Of a stretch of 64,000 nt of DNA, positions 21,201 through 26,742 are shown one piece after another. Origin of the DNA: Pseudoalteromonas rubra. Lineage in GTDB: Bacteria; Pseudomonadota; Gammaproteobacteria; Enterobacterales; Alteromonadaceae. Every line of letters starts with the position of its first letter. The stretch's first letter is position 1. The stretch covers positions 372,001 to 436,000 of the forward strand of contig NZ_AHCD03000027.1 of the NCBI RefSeq assembly GCF_000238295.3, read 5' to 3'. Under the pieces are notes generated by a model that searched no databases, had not been told where the DNA came from, and worked only from the letters and a program-made list of their open reading frames with translations. The position numbers and the translations under genes were made by a program.

Positions 21201-23092
21201 TGTTCAAGTACTCTGCATCGGGTAATTTAACCGAGAAAGCGGATTATCTGATTGGTACAGACGTTGACTGTCCTGGCTATGAAGGCTCATCTGTGCTGGT
21301 GTTGGGTCGCTGGACTCAGCGATATGGTGAAGACAATACGCCACTACATGCTATCTCTTCACGAAGCCGTATAGCAAGTTCGAGCTGTTTGGGCACACTG
21401 CCTGCTAAGACAGAGTCCTTTAGTTTTGATGCCAATGGTAATCAGATAGCGCGCTCAGGTAGTGATGGCACTACGTCAATTGAGTACAGTGCGCGTAATA
21501 AAGCGGTTGAAATGACGGGCAATGGTGAGACTGTCACCTTCAGGTATGATGCGAATAATCGTCGCTACAAGCGAGTGGATGGGTCAAAAACAGTATATTA
21601 CGTGGGTGCTCTGGAGCTGACCAAGCCAAAAGGTGAGGACGGCAAGTCTGTGATTAACCGTTATATCGGCAACGACGCACAACAAACCTACTATGATACA
21701 GGGATGAGCAAAACCAAGTGGTTGTTTACCGACCATCAGGGGTCCACCATTGTCGTGACTAATAGCGAACATAAGGTCCTGACACGTTATGCGTACGATA
21801 TATTTGGTAAGCAGCGTGAGGTTGAGCAGAATTCAGAGCTGATGGGCGATGTGTTCAACAATATAAGTGACAACCTGAGAGCCTATACAGGGCATGAGCC
21901 GGTGTCACTGGGCGGCGACAAGCGTATCATTCATATGAATGGTCGGATCTACGATGCAGAGACTGGCCGGTTTATGCAGGCGGATCCTGTGGTGCAGGCG
22001 CCTTCGAATCTTCAAAACTATAACGCTTATTCTTATGTGTTGAATAATCCGCTGTCATATACGGATCCTAGTGGGTATTTGTTTAAGAAGTTACATAAGC
22101 TCACGAAGAAGATAAACCGTCAAATCATCAGAGGTGTGGTAAAAGTATTTGGTGCAGAAATTACCAGTATTGCGGGGAATATGCTGACAGCCTTTTGTGG
22201 ACCAGCTCAGGCTGCATGTGCTGCGGCATGGAACTATGAGTTTACCAGAGCGATGGGTGGCAGTTCATCTCAGGCATTTAAGGCTGGCTTAACTTCTGTC
22301 GCAACGTCTCAATTAGGAGGGGGCGGCGGCTTTGAAAATGTATTCGCTCGCTTTATGTTTGATGGTATTGTTGGCGGCATTATGAGTGACATAAATGGCG
22401 GCAATTTCGGCCATGGCTTCTGGGCAGCTGGACTTAATAGCGCAGTTGGGGGAGGGAACTATGTTAGTAACCCTATTGGGAATGTTCTAATCTCAGCTGT
22501 TGTTGGCGGTACAATTTCAAAAGTAACCGGAGGGAAGTTTAAAAATGGTGCTTATAGTGCGGCTTTTGTTACGGCGATGAGGACGGATTGGGGTATTGCG
22601 ATGGGGCAGGAAGGTGATTTGGACTATGGCCTAGATGGTTTATCAGAAGAGCAAAAACAAAGAAATTATGAAATGAACTTAAATTATGTGAAAAAAGGAA
22701 TGGAAGCTACAAGAGATATCTTAGGTGACGAAATAACGTTGCCAAAAATAGAAGTTGTGGACCAAACTGAACTAGGGATACGTAAGGCAGAAGTTGACTG
22801 TGGGATGTTAGGTTGTGAGCCTAACATGCGAATTAGCAAACAGTATTTACAAAGTGGAAAGTTTTCCGCTAGCTATTATTTAGGATCGGCATATCATGAA
22901 CTGATGCACTTTAATGACCCAAATTTTACAAATTACAAGTCAGGTATGTACGAAAGGTTTTTTGGATATGGTTCTAGTAGCAGGCACAAACAGATTATAG
23001 ATAATACTGGTATATTAAGCCGAGAGACTACTCTTTATGGGACTCAACTGAGAGCGATTAGTGATAGGTTTAAAAAACTGATAGGTAACTAA
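12260..23092 (+). CDS. Giant exported SpvB/TcB/RHS-repeat polymorphic toxin with HExxH tip
   Basis: About 3610 residues. The start is the GTG at 12260, overlapping the upstream TGA, with GGAGGG 8 bp before it; an in-frame GTG at 12245 would add five residues ahead of the Sec signal (LFKSIVLACFTLLTCTVQA). In order: Ig-like domains (to about 880), PQQ-like blades (about 895-1070), a DUF4214-like segment (about 1125-1210), a Ca-binding DSDKDGLSDRLEEA motif (about 1237), a SpvB-like domain (from about 1404), FG-GAP/VCBS motifs (DLNGDGYAD, DVNGDGLVD; about 1834-2085), YD/RHS repeats (about 2280-3200), and the RHS core GRFMQADP...LNNPLSYTDPSGY (about 3240-3273). The variable tip (about 3274-3610) includes a glycine-rich helper segment and AYHELMHFND, whose HELMH (H3546) is a zincin motif. 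There is no VgrG/PAAR domain, so delivery is probably Sec-dependent surface display. The enzymatic activity is inferred. Confidence 0.9.
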   Translation: MSLFKSIVLACFTLLTCTVQAYTARVPVCNASDLHAITGEEKHVTLGSDTASYTFSSKPYQQLTLKRGTTTLSRSSTYTSLYYTFPSKGVYTVSLRLMNHNSESDPEYYCDRDIKVNDNTAPELVSATYSGTDNEVSYDARSAFSKVIFKDVNKDVTSFKLSYEIYLNGVKREDSGATRVCDLKLNKDGFYECGKSIWKSQFIANATYKFKAVLEDSKGNTASHTYSYLIKEENTPPTLQVKIDGTEAEDGGEYEVVSGDNLTLEVKGHDNDDGYSNRIDKIELNIGNGYTDVASFTDNTCERSTRTLKCTGIVIPVTQPISGMEVRVTDRAGASQTKSFNVSLATPPEVTLAATNTSPFIDESVTLTATASHTSGIKEYKICRAPGNYQAINNGCATAVKTCSTSSTNCTMTLDAPGQSGQFTYYAYAVTNEGASNAFSQVINYANFFGISVKAPTKSSYLIGLFPLDFTVYASAFSRRTADGKVPKLTSLTLYRNGTPVTDGISISPSIDNLELPLASSSADAKRISFSWRPSNKDAGDNIELTLVATDNDGNSSTARLPGIALIEEKVDEPEVPEIQLKDLGAGLIEVNFSRFRNTSRLNMRATLDGAPYPMKASEVNVYGKISYLTTIQTKFADHGKRLRVYAYGTRIHNRELIQGEEGSSELITVVNHETKSHAPVFNSDITQAGGHFTLNWAANTDGVTQSYQLAAWKGLPSDRSRAPHSVLATTTGTSHQVTDIVRGHYTYEIRACNSQGVCTAGQQHTVEHIAPYIDTAKIEECGAECTEPKAKVTVSGVGFSASQSALYARLRGTGDTFYIPPQSLSLNGYTLTGTLPEIVHDGLLDNGVEITITNGVLSGDAENNTYLENTIILDETGSAQRPNLRGREFTVSENKVLYVGGEEGGLKAHKVNLDGDLQYLWTYPESNHQNVPVTAKPLVRLEPIAETAGARKIDNIYFGSLNHHFYRLTYDPIANLEVTTKWQFQTQGEIRAGAQFDQNNALLIGSMDEALYSLDAKTGLANWHYTFPRSGGIVMPPKVSASGHIYVTTADREVHVIDQRMIGANAVKWQEIDALALQFEDEIKEWEAQWWHPDQNTDGLVVLTKAMLVLLQRTPSKTELSFMAYLMVNGHPLNEMINALINIDPALSESSNAQFISTLFEYLLLKDGADQVLSGAKYGSGDQAYWVGVLEMGVTRADVIIDLLGQSSNQYEAAAFNLLKYFYGHCLVSDYCDFDYDSDKDGLSDRLEEAIGTNPADHRDGLHIPTLSATEQSGIIEFMLTAPGRVEEYQLYALQPGNPQYQLFATLDADKTKADNVGALTKIFKQNGSYQFKALACVKLPDSLADKVVSRCSNNYSNEAQVIITSSAVEGSPSVALPSVEVAPEQAPSESVLLAHARLQPTTGSFRVTESGAASYSVPIALPAGITGVQPEVSLNYSSQGGDGLVALGWNLSATSGISRCRQTKAQDGQFKGLTLSEDDRYCLDGQRLISKAVQTHSGSFEGEQIADEYMTEIDAQITVYKLGEGSQSQFVVLAKDGSVKRYGASETSRTNLTDADGVVHTMSWMLSEVKDNLGHQSTTINYVYTELTDPDHSANSEKVLSEINYSGNRVVFTHEVGALRHAGYVDTAKVTQFARLSNIEVFNHEGAELAHYDLDFVDAVNGTRLLQSIAHCRGSVCRAPVSFRYDAFANKLDFEAFSNVYSKERMDNALSSVTLADLKATGLAQLVTLEQTDKGAKRYTLCVYQGHTYQAAEELACRDIYRKDDQESVSMFAIDHDLDGRQTLMINLRSEHTSDANPGYWAHYALSDNNQLQTLSLPEGWPANHYMREIKPADLNGDGYADLVYKHKKDDPNLYVRLADPETKAFGHQYVLGTDVGEGNFYGYGDFTSKGTDWHVIDMNFDGLADIVALKCNSTHCNNDDAKRLAVHYNQGETGYGGFNPFLTETIASDEKIELLTPSDVNGDGLVDLMYLATPTYNHDVKQWHVQLNQSSERVKFRRVFIATAKSSNDALSVSELIPPMSMDIDKNGKADLFFKEKNTKKWRRYEWSTQSESFTKLSDNAFELAVDTRGGDFAFFSDYDGNGVADILIKHDYGVSVRYNLSQRPTAGMLLEVNQGYAGHTNNTTIHYGLMSDRAVYTDLNDDLTTDLGIFNAQQLLVSKMTGAGVLVASVETDSPSNRSGALSADTAKVDYHYQGARVQFGGRGPLGFKALKTTTQKDGKTFETTTRYHQAFPFTGMPYSTQKRMQTADTSELLSISVNEYSKHKTQQLNDVTAYRVYNSDSRECTAVVDSGMSVSAYTCTDTTTLQDTYGNVENLTVNTYEVDASSAEYFTTVGATGTVQHSVVTENQYGTTDVHKRLGRLSETKVTHSGAGLTAISKTSHFEYYPENHAHENMLYKEVVGKGLGCEYELTTEHSYDSFGNKVKVQSENTACTGVERETRTSETIFDAQGRFVLHTKKSGSKSTLSLISEKVRTVEIGRHSYTRRNVFGQPLELIDNNGVLTNLTYDHFGGKVGSYSKTGAQAYSYFTACGSNENCVVRLNKEVNGVLREKHSLDKMGRTYSVSKLTVLENQWLTSEYQFDRYGRNDVVIEAGSKAVTSTYDALDRVTNVYDANSGTESETKFEGRKTTVTVRGSDIRDQVKSTLSNAIGQTVQVIDNINHTLDYTYNALGAQLTVQSSAEAANDRLLSTITYDDMGRKESVQDSDRGYWQYTYNAFGELLTQTDARGVKLTMDYDFLGRKIKQEQTTPEGVFAEGTSTWVYGDTNDTVHRLISSSQGSDWGQTYYYDQLGRAAATLTSLDSTSQCAGQVSFVGSTGDLRITDGSNLDPIDNLCVIQQSFYDSYSRLALQFDDYRRDEQGEFIEARGVAMTYQNGQLLAKTEARNSNKGQVYYKVTALNARGQVTTYEKGGVTMNITYDQKGMVEKIADSNFAIQSDVYSFDSLGNLISRKQIGMDTRTYHYDDMNRVLGVNNVDLFKYSASGNLTEKADYLIGTDVDCPGYEGSSVLVLGRWTQRYGEDNTPLHAISSRSRIASSSCLGTLPAKTESFSFDANGNQIARSGSDGTTSIEYSARNKAVEMTGNGETVTFRYDANNRRYKRVDGSKTVYYVGALELTKPKGEDGKSVINRYIGNDAQQTYYDTGMSKTKWLFTDHQGSTIVVTNSEHKVLTRYAYDIFGKQREVEQNSELMGDVFNNISDNLRAYTGHEPVSLGGDKRIIHMNGRIYDAETGRFMQADPVVQAPSNLQNYNAYSYVLNNPLSYTDPSGYLFKKLHKLTKKINRQIIRGVVKVFGAEITSIAGNMLTAFCGPAQAACAAAWNYEFTRAMGGSSSQAFKAGLTSVATSQLGGGGGFENVFARFMFDGIVGGIMSDINGGNFGHGFWAAGLNSAVGGGNYVSNPIGNVLISAVVGGTISKVTGGKFKNGAYSAAFVTAMRTDWGIAMGQEGDLDYGLDGLSEEQKQRNYEMNLNYVKKGMEATRDILGDEITLPKIEVVDQTELGIRKAEVDCGMLGCEPNMRISKQYLQSGKFSASYYLGSAYHELMHFNDPNFTNYKSGMYERFFGYGSSSRHKQIIDNTGILSRETTLYGTQLRAISDRFKKLIGN

Positions 23093-23093
23093 A

Positions 23094-23471
23094 ATGAAGT
23101 TAACTTTATTTATTTTGCTTTTTATTTTTATTTTTTCAATATTTACTGTAAAAGTTATAGATGATGATAAAGTTGATATAGTTGATATAGTTGATTTGGA
23201 TCTCGTTCAAATATCTAAAGCCTTGGAGATTTATAAAGGTCTTTATGGTTTTTATCCTGAAAGCTCGATATGGATTAGTGCTCTTACAGAAGATAATGAT
23301 GATATAGGAGGGAGTGCAATTATAGAAAGTATACCGAAGGATGCCTTTGGTGAAAGTTACATCTATAACTACCCTTCTAAATGTAACGGTGGAGAGTATG
23401 ACTTGTACTCTAAGGGAGAAAATAGAATAGATGAATGTAAAAGTGGAGATGATTTAGTTGTGCCGAATTGA
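23094..23471 (+). CDS. Membrane-anchored GspG-like small protein, candidate immunity to the RHS tip
   Basis: The 125-residue protein starts 1 bp after the toxin stop. An N-terminal hydrophobic anchor (LFILLFIFIFSIFTVKVI) precedes a domain that ends like type II secretion major pseudopilins: DAFGESYIYNY, then GGEYDLYSKGENRIDE and GDD, matching the D-x-W/F-G-x-x-Y ... YDLYS-G-DG...DD calcium-loop pattern of GspG. It lacks the prepilin peptidase G-FTLIE motif, so it is not a normal pseudopilin. Tight coupling to the toxin makes immunity the likely role. Base composition is AT-rich, as usual for such genes. A relative lies at 28282-28701. Confidence 0.7.
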   Translation: MKLTLFILLFIFIFSIFTVKVIDDDKVDIVDIVDLDLVQISKALEIYKGLYGFYPESSIWISALTEDNDDIGGSAIIESIPKDAFGESYIYNYPSKCNGGEYDLYSKGENRIDECKSGDDLVVPN

Positions 23472-23488
23472 TTGAAATTTCAAGTGAC

Positions 23489-23628
23489 ATATATGGACGC
23501 TCCAGCGATGTCAAGCCGAGTAGGCCTGCGGGGTAGCGAGTTTTCGTTATCCCGTTCGTTCTTTTATCTGTTTTGCCATGCCTGATGTTTGGCCCAGTCC
23601 GCTATAAATGTGTTGCTCTGACATATAT
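23489..23628 (+). repeat. Left flanking repeat of the rearranged zone (copy A)
   Basis: This 140-bp segment starts ATATATGGACGCTCCAGCGA and ends near TGTTGCTCTGACATATATC. It is a diverged direct repeat of 31291-31414, sharing CCAGCGATG, AGCGA-TTTTCGTTATCC, CAGTCCGCT and AAATGTGTTGCTC. It begins 18 bp after the candidate immunity gene. The two copies bracket about 7.8 kb of cassettes and transposase elements. Confidence 0.75.
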
Positions 23629-23678
23629 CCGGGCTTGACTGATTATTCAGCGCCCCTAATGTGTTCCGAGCCGAGAAG

Positions 23679-23718
23679 ATTTGCAGAGACACCCATTCAA
23701 GATTTGCTTGCAGTTGAC
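23679..23718 (+). repeat. Half copy of the 24020-24087 mini-element
   Basis: Forty bp (ATTTGCAGAGACACCCATTC and following bases) repeat the left half of the inverted-repeat element at 24020-24059 with one or two differences. Confidence 0.7.
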
Positions 23719-23730
23719 GAGTTACACGGA

Positions 23731-23776
23731 CACCCACCCAAAATCGTAGACATTCAGTTCGGATTTTTGGTGGGTG
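23731..23776. repeat. Small palindromic element with GGGTGGGTG-type ends
   Basis: CACCCACCCAAAATC (23731-23745) pairs with GATTTTTGGTGGGTG (23762-23776) around a 16-nt loop. The ends match the termini of the Y1-transposase elements further right, so this may be a non-autonomous or REP-like derivative. Confidence 0.6.
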
Positions 23777-23829
23777 ATGAGATGGGCGCTTCGAAATCAA
23801 CGTTAGTGCGCCACGCGGATATCCAGAAT

Positions 23830-23918
23830 GGTTGAATGGACATCCGCCCGAAACTGGCGTACGTAAGGTACACCGTCTACCTTTAGATAATACTCAATGG
23901 ATTGAGGATGATAGATTA
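23830..23918 (+). mobile_element. Solo left end of the Y1-transposase element
   Basis: It reads GGTTGAATGGACATCC..., contains the imperfect hairpin GGCGTAC-gtaag-GTACACC, and continues to TAGATTA where the transposase start codon would be, but then diverges (TAGATTAAAC instead of TAGATTATGCC). No transposase coding follows. This is a stranded left end. Confidence 0.7.
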
Positions 23919-23943
23919 AACAAATATAAAAGACACCCAATCT

Positions 23944-23972
23944 AAAGCCCCTGCACCCGCCGGGGCTTTTTT
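23944..23972 (+). terminator. Rho-independent terminator
   Basis: AAAGCCCC-tgcacccgcc-GGGGCTTTTTT, a strong hairpin with a T6 tract. It probably ends transcription from the RHS toxin/immunity unit or an inserted segment. Confidence 0.85.
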
Positions 23973-24019
23973 GTTTCTGGTCGTATGTCACCGATTTTGT
24001 GGTCACATCTGTTTAGCGG

Positions 24020-24087
24020 ATTTGCAGAGACACCCATTCAAGATTGGCTTGCAGTTGACAACTTTCCTGGTGGGTGTCTCTGCAAAT
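24020..24087. repeat. 68-bp mini-element with perfect 17-bp terminal inverted repeats
   Basis: ATTTGCAGAGACACCCA at 24020-24036 is perfectly inverted at 24071-24087 (TGGGTGTCTCTGCAAAT). The internal 34 bp have no coding potential. The inner part of the repeat (GACACCCA) resembles the transposase-element ends. Half of it recurs at 23679-23718. Confidence 0.75.
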
Positions 24088-24109
24088 GTTCTGTAAATGT
24101 TTTGGTCAC

Positions 24110-24363
24110 TTAGGTAGTCATGCCCTTGCTGGTGGCATCATGGCAGAGTTACAAGGTGGCATTTTCGGACATGGTTTCTGGAGTGCAGGGATCACACGCT
24201 AATCTCCATTAAAGGAAGTTACACTCGAGTCAGGTTTGATTATGGTCGATTGCATAAGGGGGGCGTTGGCTGGCACTCTACAATAAGGGTTAGATTTGGT
24301 AATTGGCAGTTTGGAAATACGCGACGACGTACGTGGTATCCACCGTTTAAAAGGATCAATTAA
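24110..24363 (+). pseudogene. Decayed orphan RHS C-terminal tip
   Basis: Frame 24116-24202 reads ALAGGIMAELQGGIFGHGFW, closely matching the post-core GIVGGIMSDINGGNFGHGFW segment of the giant toxin. After a frameshift, frame 24199-24363 reads a basic domain (VRFDYGRLHKGGVGWHSTIR, then FGNWQFGNTRRR) ending in tandem stops. No core or start codon is present, so it is a displaced, frameshifted toxin tip of a different type from the resident HExxH tip. The cognate immunity gene probably follows 5 bp later. Confidence 0.75.
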
Positions 24364-24368
24364 TAGAT

Positions 24369-24875
24369 ATGAATTATAACTTTCACGGCACAAACACTAT
24401 ATCAATAGGCTGTTTTGATGAATTCGATGTTAATTGCTCTATAAATCTTATGAGGATCTTTTATGAGCTAAAGAAAGGGACTGATTGTTTATATGTATAC
24501 TGCTTTAGACTTTGCAGTACTGACGAATCAGCTGTTCTAAAGATAATCGATAAATGTACTAAGATGGGAGGCTTTAGAAGCATTGAATTTGATGGTTTTC
24601 AGCTATCATTTTTTGTAGATGCTAACTTTGAATTTAAGGTTATAGCAAAAGTGCTGTCGGAGCTTTTTTTTACCTTCGAGTCACCATTTTTCTTTTTTTC
24701 AAAGCGAGCTGTCAATAATGAGAAGATTTTTCAATTTCTGAGTGATTCAGGTGCATCTTCTTCAATGATCACCTCTTTATTTACAGGATATGTTGCTTAC
24801 AAGGAAGTAGAAGATGATATTTTATGGATTAGAAAAAGCGAGTCAGAATCCTTTGAATGTATAAGAGTTACATAG
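24369..24875 (+). CDS. Candidate immunity protein of the orphan RHS tip
   Basis: A 168-residue acidic, Phe-rich soluble protein beginning MNYNFHGTNTISIGCFDEFD. No signal peptide or membrane helix and no recognised family. It starts 5 bp after the stop of the decayed toxin tip, the usual position of a cognate immunity gene, and is AT-rich. It is intact although its toxin is broken, as expected for a retained orphan immunity gene. Its last bases (AGAGTTACAT) are immediately repeated at the start of the next transposase-element fragment. Confidence 0.65.
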   Translation: MNYNFHGTNTISIGCFDEFDVNCSINLMRIFYELKKGTDCLYVYCFRLCSTDESAVLKIIDKCTKMGGFRSIEFDGFQLSFFVDANFEFKVIAKVLSELFFTFESPFFFFSKRAVNNEKIFQFLSDSGASSSMITSLFTGYVAYKEVEDDILWIRKSESESFECIRVT

Positions 24876-25008
24876 AGTTACATGGGCAGCCACCTAAAAT
24901 TGGCGTACGTAAGGTACGCCGTCTACCTTTAGGTAATACTCAATGGATTGAGGATGATTGATTATGCCAATGGCAAGGAAGAAGCAGGTCAGCTTATCAG
25001 AGAACAAC
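24876..25008 (+). mobile_element. Truncated Y1-transposase element (left end plus 15 codons)
   Basis: Left end AGTTACATGGGCAGCCACC, hairpin GGCGTAC-gtaag-GTACGCC, and the ATG at 24964 followed by about 14 transposase codons ([14 protein letters not shown]). It is cut by the left end of the next element at about 25009, which reads GGTTGAATGGAC. AGAGTTACAT occurs on both sides of the junction with the upstream gene. Confidence 0.75.
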
Positions 25009-26286
25009 GGTTGAATGGACATCCACCAAAAATTGGCGTACGTAAGGTACACCGTCTACCTTTAGATAATACTCAATGGATTGAGGATGATAGATTATGC
25101 CAATGGCAAGGAAGAAGCAGGTCAGCTTATCAGGTACTAAGTACTACCACTGTATATCCCGGTGCGTTCGCCGGGCATTTCTGTGCGGTAAAGACCGCCT
25201 CACGGGCAAGTCTTATGAACATCGGCGAGACTGGGTTGAGGAAAAATTGCTGACCCTTGCGAAGGTGTTTTGCATTGATGTGTGTGGCTATGCGGTTATG
25301 AGCAATCATACGCATATTGTGTTGTATGTGGATGATAAGAAAGCACAAAGGTTATCAGATAAAGCGATAGTGCTTCGCTGGCATAAGTTGTTTAAGGGCA
25401 ACTGGTTGACGCACAAGTTCATTAGTGGTGATGGGCTGAGCGAGTCAGAGCACAGTATGCTTGATGCAGACATCAGTGAATTCAGAACACGCCTTGCTAG
25501 CATCAGCTGGTTCATGCGGGTGCTTAATGAAGGCATTGCCCGCCGGGCAAACAAAGAAGATGGTTGCACAGGTCGATTTTGGGAAGGAAGATTCAAGTCA
25601 CAAGCCTTGCTGGATGAAGCGGCACTGGCAGCGTGCCTGGCTTATGTTGACCTGAACCCAATCAGAGCCAAAATGGCAGAGACACCGGAAACGTCAGACT
25701 ACACCAGCATTAAAAAACGTATTGATTATGCACGGCAAGGAAAGCAACCTAAGAGCTTACTGCGCTTTGCAGGTAACCCAAGAAAGCACATGCCTAAAGG
25801 ACTGCCGTTTGAGCTGACCTATTACATACAGTTAGTTGAATTAACAGGCCGATGCATGCGTGCAGATAAGCGGGGTTATATCAGCGATAGCCAGCCTTTG
25901 CTGACACGATTGCAAATAGAGCTAGGCAACTGGCTCAAGCTCACTACGCAATTTACGAAGGTCTTTCATGGCGCGGTAGGGCGAAAGCAAGCGATGACGG
26001 ATTACTGTGAGCATCTTTATAAAAGACGACGCGCCAACTTGACTCAGTGCGAACGGTTACTGGGTTAACACTTTTCCGTAAGTACCATTTCGATGTATCC
26101 AAATTCAGGCTTGGGTGCGAACTCATCTTGTCCAAATCAGATTATTTTCTAAGATTTCGTGCTTAAACATACGATTTTCATTGCTCAGAGCCTATAGAAA
26201 GCGCAGCATTTGATAGTCTTGCATTTCGACTTTGAACCTGTCCACAATAGTTCTGTGAATTTTCGGGTGGGTGTCACTCAAAAAAG
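25009..26286 (+). mobile_element. Complete Y1/REP-associated transposase element A
   Basis: Left end GGTTGAATGGACATCCACC, an 88-bp leader with the imperfect hairpin GGCGTACGTAAGGTACACC, the transposase gene, and a 200-bp tail ending GGGTGGGTGTCACTCAAAAA. The GGACATCCACC and GGGTGGGTGTC ends are imperfect inverted repeats. To its right lies a 5'-truncated lipoprotein gene. Confidence 0.7.
25097..26068 (+). CDS. Y1 (IS200-like/RAYT) transposase, copy A
   Basis: A 323-residue HUH-type single-strand transposase. The N-terminal [20 protein letters not shown] leads into [11 protein letters not shown]. The HUH-equivalent motif is in GYAVMSNHTHIVLYVD (about 75-90), and AACLAYVDLNPIRA (about 195) carries the candidate catalytic tyrosine. 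A GRFWEGRFKSQALLDE block lies between, and the basic C-terminus ends ANLTQCERLLG. The length fits the larger proteobacterial RAYT-type proteins rather than the ~150-aa IS200 TnpA. Such enzymes act on hairpins at the element ends, here in the leader. The frame is intact. Confidence 0.85.
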   Translation: MPMARKKQVSLSGTKYYHCISRCVRRAFLCGKDRLTGKSYEHRRDWVEEKLLTLAKVFCIDVCGYAVMSNHTHIVLYVDDKKAQRLSDKAIVLRWHKLFKGNWLTHKFISGDGLSESEHSMLDADISEFRTRLASISWFMRVLNEGIARRANKEDGCTGRFWEGRFKSQALLDEAALAACLAYVDLNPIRAKMAETPETSDYTSIKKRIDYARQGKQPKSLLRFAGNPRKHMPKGLPFELTYYIQLVELTGRCMRADKRGYISDSQPLLTRLQIELGNWLKLTTQFTKVFHGAVGRKQAMTDYCEHLYKRRRANLTQCERLLG

Positions 26287-26520
26287 TTCCGTAGATGCAT
26301 ATATTTTTATATTAATGACACAAATACCGAGATGTATCTCAAATTTAGAGGTATGAGCGATGACTTCCCAACTACTTCTTTCATTTTGAGCCATCTTGAA
26401 CCAGGTAGAACGTATTTCTATGAAAGAGATTTGATTGCTTCTCGTGATGCCAGTAAGGAAATTTTTGTTGAGTCTACAAAAGAAGCTGTCACTGAGGCTT
26501 GTAATCGATTGGGGTTTTAA
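26287..26520 (+). pseudogene. 5'-truncated copy of the MKKAV lipoprotein gene
   Basis: It corresponds to the last ~75 residues of the intact lipoprotein at 30207-30635 (MYLKFRGMSDDFPTTSFILS ... TEACNRLGF), with one I-to-V difference. The 5' part with the signal sequence is missing; coding sequence begins directly after the right end of element A. Confidence 0.8.
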
Positions 26521-26572
26521 GAGTTCAAGTTAAATTAAAGAGATAAGTACGAAGTCACAGCAGTGACTTTTA

Positions 26573-26641
26573 TGCTCAGAGCTAATAGGAAGCGCAGCAG
26601 TCAATCATCTAGGACAAACGGGTGGGTGTCACTCAAAAAAG
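26573..26641 (+). repeat. Cassette junction repeat J2
   Basis: It starts TGCTCAGAGCTAATAGGAAG and ends GGGTGGGTGTCACTCAAAAA. The same blocks end both complete transposase elements (26182-26286, 27915-28017) and the lipoprotein cassette at 30688-30791. An AAGTCAC/GTGACTT hairpin lies just upstream (26552-26569). Confidence 0.75.
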
Positions 26642-26742
26642 TTTGAGCGATGACTTCCCAACTACTTCTTTCATTTTGAGCCATCTTGAACCAGGTAGAG
26701 CGTATTTCTATGAAAGAGATTTGATTGCTTCTCGTGAGGAGC
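26642..26742 (+). pseudogene. Internal fragment of the MKKAV lipoprotein gene
   Basis: About 100 bp encoding MSDDFPTTSFILSHLEPGR to IASR. The left side is cut at the junction motif and the right side is cut by the left end of element B (GGTTGAATGG). The right breakpoint (CTTCTCGTGA) is the same as in the copy at 28788-29143. Confidence 0.8.

Noticed and set aside
24948..25253. Open frames 24948-25253, 26622-26987 and the 3' part of 28764-29393
   Set aside because: These are out-of-frame readings of the transposase leader and N-terminus, or fusions of a lipoprotein fragment with the element end.
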